Assembly (NCBI GenBank): GCA_910579085.1
Contig: CAJTRU010000022.1
Coordinates: forward strand, 44,228-53,016
Direction of reading: 5' to 3'
Source: an uncultured Lachnospiraceae bacterium
GTDB lineage: Bacteria; Bacillota; Clostridia; Lachnospirales; Lachnospiraceae
Length of the DNA stretch: 8,789 bases
How positions within the stretch are numbered: the first letter of the stretch is position 1; every line of letters begins with the position of its first letter. The translations under genes and the position numbers were made by a program. Below are positions 1 through 5,965 of the stretch, piece after piece. The notes under the pieces are model-generated. The model ran no database searches and was not told the DNA's origin. It saw nothing but the letters and a program-made list of their open reading frames with translations.

Positions 1-764
1 CAAATATACCAATTGAAATTTCTAGTAATTAAAATTACTAAAATTCCAATTACAAAAAATATTTCAGCATAAATTTTAATGGCTTTACTACTTATTACTT
101 GATTTTTATACAAATCAAATAACATAACCCCTATGAAGAAACTGGCATATCCTCTACAATCTGATAAATGTACAAACGGAGCATCAAATCTAAAATGCCA
201 TCCCAATACACCAAGAAGAGTAAATAGAATATATAAAATAATCTTGTAGTATCTACTTCTGTCACTTCTAATCTTACTTATCAATTTTTCAATTGCATAA
301 TAGATTAAATATAACCATATTAAAACACAAATATACCAAATTGGATTATTAATAGCTGGTGTATATTCTATAATCCATCCTTGATTCACCAGCAGAAAAC
401 TTGTAATGATAGATGGTATTGAATGATTAATGTTCCAGATCCCCCCCCCCAATTTTACTTGATAAATTTTTATAATTATGAAACTCACCAAAACTGAAAA
501 TACGGCAGGTATCCATATTTTTTTAATTTTACTTACATACAAAGAAACAAATTTCTGTTCTATTTTCAATGTGTATGCTGCCAAAAATCCAGAAATTATA
601 AAAAACAATTCAACAAAGTATCCATACTGAATAAATCCACCATAAAAATTCATCGCTTTTACTGAAAAACTATAATTAAATAATTGTTGGTAATGATGAA
701 ATACAATACAAATACTTGCAAAAAATTTTATCATATCTATATTAGTAAGGCACTGCTGTTTCAT
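1..764 (-). CDS. Acyltransferase-3 family membrane O-acetyltransferase, partial (3' end beyond window), with in-frame G10 tract
   Basis: An open frame runs from the ATG at 764-762 to the window edge, giving 254 residues without a stop; the C-terminus is outside. The N-terminus shows the family signature: an Asn-Ile-Asp-Met-Ile-Lys-Phe stretch leads into a membrane helix ending in His23-His24, where the family's conserved His lies. Next comes ELFFIISGF (residues 52-60), then NPIWYICVLIW in the middle and a conserved Arg-Gly-Tyr-x-Ser-Phe-Phe-x-Gly motif. Several hydrophobic helices alternate with short basic loops. Known members (about 330-400 residues) O-acetylate sugars of capsules, O antigens or exopolysaccharides at the membrane, so that role is inferred here. 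The start is backed by AAGGAG at 778-783, with a rather long 13-base spacer. It is the last gene seen in the operon, 33 bases after the PglD-like gene. It is very AT-rich (about 17-27% GC in sampled lines). A G10 run encodes Leu105-Gly106-108, in frame as sequenced. Confidence 0.88.
   Translation of the reverse strand, partial: MKQQCLTNIDMIKFFASICIVFHHYQQLFNYSFSVKAMNFYGGFIQYGYFVELFFIISGFLAAYTLKIEQKFVSLYVSKIKKIWIPAVFSVLVSFIIIKIYQVKLGGGIWNINHSIPSIITSFLLVNQGWIIEYTPAINNPIWYICVLIWLYLIYYAIEKLISKIRSDRSRYYKIILYILFTLLGVLGWHFRFDAPFVHLSDCRGYASFFIGVMLFDLYKNQVISSKAIKIYAEIFFVIGILVILITRNFNWYI
441..450 (-). repeat. G10 homopolymer tract in the acyltransferase-3 gene (putative phase-variation switch)
   Basis: Ten consecutive C on the plus strand, G10 in the coding sense, form TTG GGG GGG GGG (Leu105, Gly106-108), between membrane helices. 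Ten G keeps the gene open. By hand translation, nine G stops it after about 125 residues and eleven G after about 112, both well short of the family length. Such a run is far out of keeping with the roughly 25% GC of this gene. Confidence 0.85.
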
Positions 765-797
765 TATTTAGTTCCATCTCCTTAGTCTTTATTAAAT

Positions 798-1454
798 CTA
801 AATTGTATCATAAAATGAACTATCTTTATCCCTTAATATTGTACCTGCCGCAGAATACACTTCCCCTTTCAATGTATTACAATTTATATATGTGCCAGCT
901 CCAACAAGTGTTTTGTCCGATATTTGGATATTATTCCTTACTGTTGCATTTGTACCAAAAAAACAACAATCCCCAATTTCACATTCTCCAGCTATTGTGC
1001 ATCCAGCTCCAAAAAAATTAAAATTTCCAATATTATTATTATGTGTAATCACAGCATTACTCCAGAAAATATTACAATCTCCTATCTTTACAAATGGTTC
1101 TATAATGGTATTAGCCATAACAATTGATCCTTCTCCCAAAGAAACATTATCTGCTATTACAGAGGACGGATGAATAAACGAACAGATTTCAAACCCAGCA
1201 TTTTTGACTTGTCTATAAACTTTTTTTCTTATATTATTCATATTATTATATCCAATACCAATCAAAATTGAAATATTTTCTTTATGCCAAATTAAATCCT
1301 CAAAAGGCACAAGCGGATATAAAAGTTGCTCATTACCTTTTATATACTCTTTATTTAATGTATATCCAGATACTTTTATACCAAACTGTTCTTCCTCATA
1401 ATAAGCAAGAATCTGAGAGAAATGTGTAATGCCAAATACATATATCTCCTTCAT
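798..1454 (-). CDS. PglD/NeuD-like sugar O/N-acyltransferase (left-handed beta-helix)
   Basis: A 218-residue protein with the two-part layout of the PglD/NeuD/VioB group. An N-terminal Rossmann-like sugar-nucleotide-binding part (residues 1 to about 90, beginning MKEIYVFGITHFS) is followed by hexapeptide-repeat beta-helix coils from about residue 93. The expected catalytic His is His138 in AVITHNNNIG, and the later coils IGDCCFFGTNATV and LVGAGTYI are acetyl-CoA-site coils. Family members acetylate the 4-amino group of UDP- or dTDP-4-amino-6-deoxy sugars (PglD, VioB, PerB) or O-acetylate sialic acid (NeuD). With wecE nearby, N-acetylation of dTDP-Fuc4N is the best guess, though the GNAT upstream competes for that role. 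I chose the ATG at 1454 because GAGGTG lies six bases upstream; the longer frame starting at 1508 has no ribosome binding site and adds an unrelated Cys-rich stretch. No poly-G tract is present. Confidence 0.87.
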   Translation of the reverse strand: MKEIYVFGITHFSQILAYYEEEQFGIKVSGYTLNKEYIKGNEQLLYPLVPFEDLIWHKENISILIGIGYNNMNNIRKKVYRQVKNAGFEICSFIHPSSVIADNVSLGEGSIVMANTIIEPFVKIGDCNIFWSNAVITHNNNIGNFNFFGAGCTIAGECEIGDCCFFGTNATVRNNIQISDKTLVGAGTYINCNTLKGEVYSAAGTILRDKDSSFYDTI

Positions 1455-1460
1455 TTTTTT

Positions 1461-1468
1461 CACCTCTT
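1461..1468 (-). promoter_or_regulatory. Ribosome binding site that fixes the PglD-like start at 1454
   Basis: The coding strand reads AAGAGGTG followed by AAAAAA and ATG. The spacing is ideal for the ATG at 1454 and argues against the 18-residue longer frame starting at 1508. Confidence 0.75.
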
Positions 1469-1532
1469 CTATCAAAAATAAGCAAAAACACCTTTCCTCA
1501 TGATACAAATAATAACAATTCCATATATCATT

Positions 1533-2651
1533 TTACTCATAATGCTTTTTAATGTAACAGCCTGCACGGTTAGAACTATCCTTTGCTTGTCCTATTAACA
1601 AAGGAGAGATGTTTATCACATCTAAAATATCTTTTGGGTTTTCCTCTCTTAACTGTTCAAAACATTCCATATCTTCTTTTGTAAATATAAAAACACTCTC
1701 AACTGACTGGGGTTCACAAACCTTTGTGAAATCAGGTGCTTTTCCAACAGCAATCTGTATTACCATTGCAACAAAATCATATCCCGTCGAATAACGGACC
1801 AAATGACTGCCAATACAATCCCCTCCCATCCGTCCTCCAATTTCAATGATTTTTATTTTCCCTTCAGCATCAATCTTAATTTCTGAATGAGAGGCTCCAT
1901 TCTCTATTCCAAGTGTATCTAAAGCATGACTAACAACAGAAATTACTTTCCACAGAATTCTTTGCTCAACAAATGCCGGCTGCAAATGACCAGTTTCAAT
2001 AAAATGTGGTGCACCAGTTGTATACTTTTTTGTCAATGCTAAAAAATAATGCCTTCCATGATACGAAATAAATTCAACGCTGTATTCCTGCCCCTCCACA
2101 TATTCCTCTATTAATGCTTTCTTTTCAAAACTTACTTCAATTGCATTACTAACAGCAATCCTAAGATATTCCGATGACATTAATTTATTAATTCCACGGC
2201 TTCCGCTCCTGTCTGTTGGTTTCACAATAACTGGATATTCCAATTCTAAAGATGATAAATTAGTATCTCTATTTACAACAATGCTCTTGGGACTTGGATC
2301 TCCACCATTTTCAAAAGCACAACGCATTAGATGTTTGTTTGTACTTCTTTTTGTACAAACCATGCTGTTTCCAATAAGTCCCATTTTCTCTGCAACATAA
2401 TTCACAGTAATAATAGCTAAATCAGAGGCAATGCTACAAATACCACAAATACCTATATCCTTGCATTTAGAAAGGATTTCATCTATTTCAACTATACTGA
2501 TTGAATAAAAAAAATCAGCAGCCGACTCTCCAACATCACCTACTGCCCATGCAAACACATGTGTTGTATATCCCATCTCTTTTGCTTTCAGAATTAATGG
2601 TAATTGAAAACAAGTTGCCCCAATAATCGCTAAATTTTCTTCTTTTTTCAT
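1533..2651 (-). CDS. ATP-grasp family carboxylate-amine ligase of the polysaccharide cluster
   Basis: A 372-residue protein with the complete ATP-grasp layout. The N-terminal Rossmann-like preATP-grasp domain begins LAIIGATCFQLPLILKAKEMG. The ATP-binding segment is YPVIVKPTDRSGSRGI (139-154), with Lys144 and a glycine-rich loop. Next is the hinge IEEYVEGQEYSVE (181-193), then HSEIK (255-259) and the metal-site strand EIGGRMGGD (270-278). These resemble the carbamoyl-phosphate-synthase-large-chain/PurK/BacD type, which activates a carboxylate as acyl phosphate and joins it to an amine. In this context I infer that it attaches an amino acid or other carboxylate to an amino sugar, perhaps the 4-amino group made by WecE; the substrate cannot be read from sequence. 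No clear Shine-Dalgarno precedes the ATG, and a TATAAT lies just upstream. The start is still sound because the first beta strand begins directly after it. Confidence 0.88.
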   Translation of the reverse strand: MKKEENLAIIGATCFQLPLILKAKEMGYTTHVFAWAVGDVGESAADFFYSISIVEIDEILSKCKDIGICGICSIASDLAIITVNYVAEKMGLIGNSMVCTKRSTNKHLMRCAFENGGDPSPKSIVVNRDTNLSSLELEYPVIVKPTDRSGSRGINKLMSSEYLRIAVSNAIEVSFEKKALIEEYVEGQEYSVEFISYHGRHYFLALTKKYTTGAPHFIETGHLQPAFVEQRILWKVISVVSHALDTLGIENGASHSEIKIDAEGKIKIIEIGGRMGGDCIGSHLVRYSTGYDFVAMVIQIAVGKAPDFTKVCEPQSVESVFIFTKEDMECFEQLREENPKDILDVINISPLLIGQAKDSSNRAGCYIKKHYE

Positions 2652-2703
2652 TAAAAAATACCATTATACAGCAATAACAGAAACAGTAGTATACAAGAAT
2701 GGA

Positions 2704-3234
2704 CTATTCTTTCAGGATTGCCATAAATACAACATTTTCATATCTGCCATCAAGAAAAACCATATCCCGAAACTCACCCTCTTTCATATATCCAGAAGAA
2801 TAATAACTACGACATGCTATTTCATTTGACTTTAAAACTCTCAGAAATATTCTATGGAAACCAAGTACTTCCAGTCCAAACACCGTAAACAACTGCGTTG
2901 CTTCTGTACCATATCCCTTTCCTATTGAATTATCTTCACCTATAAAAATTCCAAACTCAGCACTTTTATACACGTGATTAATATTGTGAAAATAAACAGA
3001 GCCAATCTCACAATTAGAACTTCTTTCACAAATAATATACTGAATAACCTCGCCTGTTAAAACTTTGTTTTTAATCCATTCTTCATGCATTGCACAGGTA
3101 AAAGTTTCCCGAAAAATAAACTTTTCTCTTACTCTTGGATTGTTTCTCCACGAAACGATACGCTGCGTATCCCCCCCCCTAAAAATAAGCATAGGTCTTA
3201 AATATACTTTATTTCCATATATCAATTCTGTCAT
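2704..3234 (-). CDS. GNAT family N-acetyltransferase, PseH/RimJ-like, with in-frame G9 tract
   Basis: A 176-residue single-domain GNAT. The N-terminal region reads LRPM, then RIVSWRNNPRVREKF (25-39) and MHEEWI (49-54), the pattern of PseH-like amino-sugar acetyltransferases. The acetyl-CoA pyrophosphate loop is GKGYGTEA (105-112), followed by the LGFHRIFLRVLKSNEIACRS region and a YYSSGYMKEGEFRD C-terminal motif. PseH acetylates the 4-amino group of a UDP-4-amino-6-deoxy sugar, and enterobacterial WecD, another GNAT, acetylates dTDP-Fuc4N. Lying 88 bases downstream of wecE, this is the leading candidate for the equivalent step. I start it at the ATG at 3234, ten bases after AAGGAG; a frame-compatible TTG at 3267 would add 11 residues but has no binding site. 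The G9 run codes Arg19-Gly20-Gly21-Asp22 and is in frame as sequenced. Confidence 0.88.
   Translation of the reverse strand: MTELIYGNKVYLRPMLIFRGGDTQRIVSWRNNPRVREKFIFRETFTCAMHEEWIKNKVLTGEVIQYIICERSSNCEIGSVYFHNINHVYKSAEFGIFIGEDNSIGKGYGTEATQLFTVFGLEVLGFHRIFLRVLKSNEIACRSYYSSGYMKEGEFRDMVFLDGRYENVVFMAILKE
3157..3171 (-). repeat. Short perfect palindrome abutting the G9 tract of the GNAT gene
   Basis: The coding strand reads GATACGCAGCGTATC: seven-base arms around one central base, or six pairs around a three-base loop if it folds. Its first G is the last G of the tract. It lies inside coding sequence, so it could be chance. A hairpin touching a homopolymer might favour polymerase pausing and slippage. 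Confidence 0.5.
3171..3179 (-). repeat. G9 homopolymer tract in the GNAT gene (putative phase-variation switch)
   Basis: Nine C on the plus strand, G9 in the coding sense, spread over AGG GGG GGG GAT (Arg19 to Asp22). Nine G gives the full 176-residue enzyme. Eight G stops translation after 34 residues and ten G after 50, before any acetyl-CoA-binding motif, so either change should be a null. Confidence 0.85.
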
Positions 3235-3244
3235 GTTAGTTCTA

Positions 3245-3250
3245 CTCCTT
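3245..3250 (-). promoter_or_regulatory. Ribosome binding site that fixes the GNAT start at 3234
   Basis: The coding strand has AAGGAG ten bases before the ATG at 3234. The longer reading frame would begin with TTG at 3267 and would place this site inside the gene, so the downstream ATG is preferred. Confidence 0.75.
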
Positions 3251-3311
3251 AAAATATTAATTGTCAATTTTTATTTTCATTCTTTAGTTTTATAGATATA
3301 TATAATTTAAA

Positions 3312-3324
3312 AACCATGATGGTT
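3312..3324 (-). terminator. Weak hairpin at the wecE 3' end, possible attenuator
   Basis: A perfect inverted repeat AACCAT-C-ATGGTT (coding sense) overlaps the wecE stop codon and is followed by TTT then AAATTATATATA. With a three-base loop the stem is only five pairs with two G-C pairs, so it is weak. It could slow transcription between wecE and the GNAT gene but probably does not end the operon. Confidence 0.2.
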
Positions 3325-4453
3325 ATTTTTTAAAAAATTCCATTGTTTTGTTGATAACCTTCTGTAAATCATCTTTATTAATGTTGTAATACATTGGTAA
3401 ACGAACAAGTCTGTCACTATCATAGGTTGTGTGTTCATCCTTACCAAAAAAACGGCCAAACTTTTTACCAGCGGGTGCACTATGCAAAGGAACATAATGG
3501 AACACACACAAAATATCATTTTCTTTCATAAACTTGATGTATGCCTGTCTTGTTTCTAAATCTTTACACTTGATATAAAACATGTGTGCATTATGAACAC
3601 ATCCTTCTGGGATAACCGGAAGTTCAATCATTCCTTTATCTTTTAAAACCTTAAATGCTTTATAATATGTATTCCATGTAGCAAGCCGGTTATTATTAAT
3701 CTTATCAGCTATTTCTAACTGTGCCCACAAGTATGCAGCGTTTAAATCACTTTGCAGGTAACTATCCCCAAAGTCAACCCAGTTATATTTTGCCACCTGG
3801 CCACGGAAAAACTGGGCTCTGTTAGTACCTTTTTCACGAAGGATTTCAGCTTTTTCAATAAAAATTCCATTGTTGATTACAATGGCACCACCCTCTCCCA
3901 TGGAATAATTCTTTGTTTCATGGAATGAATAGCAGCCAAAATCACCAATTGTACCACATGCCTTTCCCTTATAAGTGCTCATGACAGCCTGTGCCGCATC
4001 TTCAACAACCAAAAGATTGTATTTCTTTGCAATGGACATAATTGTATCCATTTCGCAAGCAACACCTGCATAATGTACAGGACAAATTACTCTTGTTTTT
4101 TCTGTAATAGCAGCCTCAATCTTTGTTTCATCAATATTCATAGTATCAGGGCGGATATCTACAAAGACCAGGTTAGCACCAGCCAGGACAAAGGAATTTG
4201 CTGTTGAAGAAAAAGTGAAAGATGGCAAAATAACCTCATCTCCAGGCTTCAACCCACAGAGAATTGCAGCCATATCAAGAGCTGTCGATCCACTAGTCGT
4301 CAAAAGAACTTTCTTTGCGTTAAAACGCTGTTCCATCCATTCACCACATCTCTTTGAAAATGCCCCATCACCACAAATCTTTCGATTTTCAATAGCTTCT
4401 CTCATATAATCAAATTCTTTTCCAACAAATGGTGGTATATTAAAATTAATCAT
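3323..4453 (-). CDS. wecE: dTDP-4-amino-4,6-dideoxygalactose transaminase (WecE/RffA)
   Basis: A 376-residue DegT/DnrJ/EryC1/StrS-type PLP aminotransferase. It matches remembered E. coli WecE closely over its full length, without large gaps. Shared stretches include ICGDGAFSKRC near the N-terminus, FVDIRPDTMNIDET (97-110), PVHYAGVACEMDTIM (125-139), VVEDAAQ (149-155, with Asp152 for the cofactor ring nitrogen), SFHETKN (176-182, with Lys181 as the Schiff-base lysine) and REKGTNRAQFFRGQV. The enzyme transfers an amino group from glutamate to dTDP-4-keto-6-deoxy-D-glucose, giving dTDP-4-amino-4,6-dideoxy-D-galactose in the cytoplasm. The keto-sugar supply genes (rmlA, rmlB) are not in the window. 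The start is firm: GAGGAGG sits seven bases upstream, and the ATG overlaps the upstream glycosyltransferase stop by eight bases, implying translational coupling. Sampled GC is near 40%, the highest of the cluster. Confidence 0.95.
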   Translation of the reverse strand: MINFNIPPFVGKEFDYMREAIENRKICGDGAFSKRCGEWMEQRFNAKKVLLTTSGSTALDMAAILCGLKPGDEVILPSFTFSSTANSFVLAGANLVFVDIRPDTMNIDETKIEAAITEKTRVICPVHYAGVACEMDTIMSIAKKYNLLVVEDAAQAVMSTYKGKACGTIGDFGCYSFHETKNYSMGEGGAIVINNGIFIEKAEILREKGTNRAQFFRGQVAKYNWVDFGDSYLQSDLNAAYLWAQLEIADKINNNRLATWNTYYKAFKVLKDKGMIELPVIPEGCVHNAHMFYIKCKDLETRQAYIKFMKENDILCVFHYVPLHSAPAGKKFGRFFGKDEHTTYDSDRLVRLPMYYNINKDDLQKVINKTMEFFKK

Positions 4454-5900
4454 GTAAAATCCTCCTCAGAATCTTTTGTATAAATACAATTGGAAATTTC
4501 GGTGTCAGATTCTTATTTAACTTCTTAGCAATACTCCGGCTCAACATTCCATCTACATCTAGTCTTGAAATATACTCAGCCCGAAAATCTGTTGTATCAA
4601 TCCGTTCAATATTAGTAAACTCAAAATCTGTCTTTCCAAACTTAATTAAATTTTTTAAATTATTCATAAATTGTTCTTCCGTCAATACAGAACCCATCAT
4701 ATTTTGTTCCTTTTTTTTTCTGTACCCTTCATCAGACAAAAGTTTATCAATTTCGTTTGTAATTTCTTCATAACTGTTAAATTCTATTTCACGTTTTTCT
4801 TGATTTAGCAAAATTCCCTCATGATCTGAATTATGTTTTAAGGTGACTGGAATTTTATTTGCAATAGCTGCATAGCGCATCATTAATCCACCAAACATAG
4901 GGTATGTATTCAAGTAAAAAATACAATTTTCAATCAATCTAAAAAAATCAGCCCTTTCAGCAATCAGATATGCTTGATTGGGAAATTCTGAAATAATCTT
5001 CTTCATTTCAGTTTCATCTCCACTGCCAGCATATAAAAATTTAATATCTGGATAATTTTTCAATATGAATCTAACAATTTTGTAATACAGTAACCTTTCA
5101 TCTCCTAAAGTTTTATAAAGAAAACCTCCGCTAAAAATGTATTTTTCAGTTTGTATATCAAATGGCAATGGTATAGAAACTTCATCCTGACTAATATATA
5201 AACAACAATCCAACATCCTGATTTTATCTGCAGTGATACCACGCTCATATACAGAGTTACTTGCACCAACCATCCTTGATTCCAAAAATAAATCCGCTGC
5301 ATTGATTCCTAACCAGAATGCATGGTCTGTTAAATCAATCTGAAACCGTTGTACTTTTCCCACAAAACAATCAAAAACGACAGTCGCCGATACGTCATAA
5401 GGTGTCGTATAAAAAAATGCAAATGCTGGATGATATTTTAAGAAAACCTGCATAATTTCGTTACACCAATTTGTGTAGCTTTTATGTGTATCAATGAATA
5501 CCATTCTGCAATTTTTTTTGTTTAACTCTGCCTCAATATGTGGAATTCTCCCCTTGCCATCATCTATCGTTACATAAATCAAATCATAGCCAGCATTAAC
5601 TAATGCTCTTACATAACAAACAGCCCACCCCCTCAAGTCCAAGCCAAAGCCATCATAAAAAAGAACACAATTATCATTCGTCAGATAATAATCCAAGGCA
5701 GACATTTTCATTGTATCTGATATCTTAAGCAGCATCTCTTCTGCTTTATAAGATACATATTGCTGGTTAATCTCATATTGTATTGCTGCATAAGCATTAA
5801 TACATTGAAGTGCCATGTCAAATTTTCCATTTTCTATTGACCTGCTGGCAACATTTATGAGTTTTTCCAATACTACACTTACCTTTTTTAATTTTTCCAT
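4446..5900 (-). CDS. GT-B-like glycosyltransferase of the polysaccharide cluster
   Basis: A 484-residue soluble protein without a signal peptide. Residues 1 to about 75 are predicted helical and precede the fold proper. An N-terminal Rossmann-like domain begins VLFYDGFGLDLRGWAVCYVRALVNAGYDLIYVT (79-111). The C-terminal nucleotide-sugar domain carries YIFSGGFLYKTLGDERL (254-270) and IKFLYAGSGDETEM (286-299). The segment LNTYPMFGGLMMRYAAIANKIPVTL (330-354) sits where GT4 enzymes have the EX7E motif, but lacks its glutamates and looks more like the Pro-x-x-Gly-Gly loop of O-GlcNAc-transferase-type GT-B folds. It probably adds a sugar to the lipid-linked repeat unit at the inner membrane face; donor and acceptor are unknown. 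TGGAGG at 5915-5920 serves the ATG with a long 14-base spacer, and an in-frame TGA lies between them, so no upstream start is possible. The stop overlaps the wecE start. Confidence 0.78.
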   Translation of the reverse strand: MEKLKKVSVVLEKLINVASRSIENGKFDMALQCINAYAAIQYEINQQYVSYKAEEMLLKISDTMKMSALDYYLTNDNCVLFYDGFGLDLRGWAVCYVRALVNAGYDLIYVTIDDGKGRIPHIEAELNKKNCRMVFIDTHKSYTNWCNEIMQVFLKYHPAFAFFYTTPYDVSATVVFDCFVGKVQRFQIDLTDHAFWLGINAADLFLESRMVGASNSVYERGITADKIRMLDCCLYISQDEVSIPLPFDIQTEKYIFSGGFLYKTLGDERLLYYKIVRFILKNYPDIKFLYAGSGDETEMKKIISEFPNQAYLIAERADFFRLIENCIFYLNTYPMFGGLMMRYAAIANKIPVTLKHNSDHEGILLNQEKREIEFNSYEEITNEIDKLLSDEGYRKKKEQNMMGSVLTEEQFMNNLKNLIKFGKTDFEFTNIERIDTTDFRAEYISRLDVDGMLSRSIAKKLNKNLTPKFPIVFIQKILRRILHD

Positions 5901-5965
5901 ATACGAATTTCATACCTCCAAATATAGACTACCTTTTCTTTTTATTAAATGCATTTCAGCTTCAT

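Noticed and set aside
1..764. Acyltransferase-3 gene as a frameshifted pseudogene because of its C10 run
   Set aside because: Direct translation from the ATG at 764 through the tract to the window edge shows no stop; with ten G the frame is intact.
803..1173. Plus-strand open frames opposite the PglD-like gene, and similar ones opposite the other genes
   Set aside because: They have no ribosome binding sites, recognisable domains or plausible operon context, and lie wholly antisense to strongly supported genes.
3262..3267. TTGACA upstream of the GNAT gene as a promoter -35 box
   Set aside because: At 17 bases downstream the sequence is TAGAAC, only a poor -10, and transcription would begin almost at the start codon. 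Chance is more likely in this AT-rich gap.
4711..4719. A9 run (coding sense) in the glycosyltransferase gene, and A8 or T8 runs near 5512-5519 and 2507-2514, as further phase-variation tracts
   Set aside because: Runs of eight or nine A or T are expected by chance in DNA this AT-rich and encode ordinary Lys or Phe codons. They lack the compositional contrast that makes the poly-G tracts convincing. They remain possible slip sites but are not claimed.
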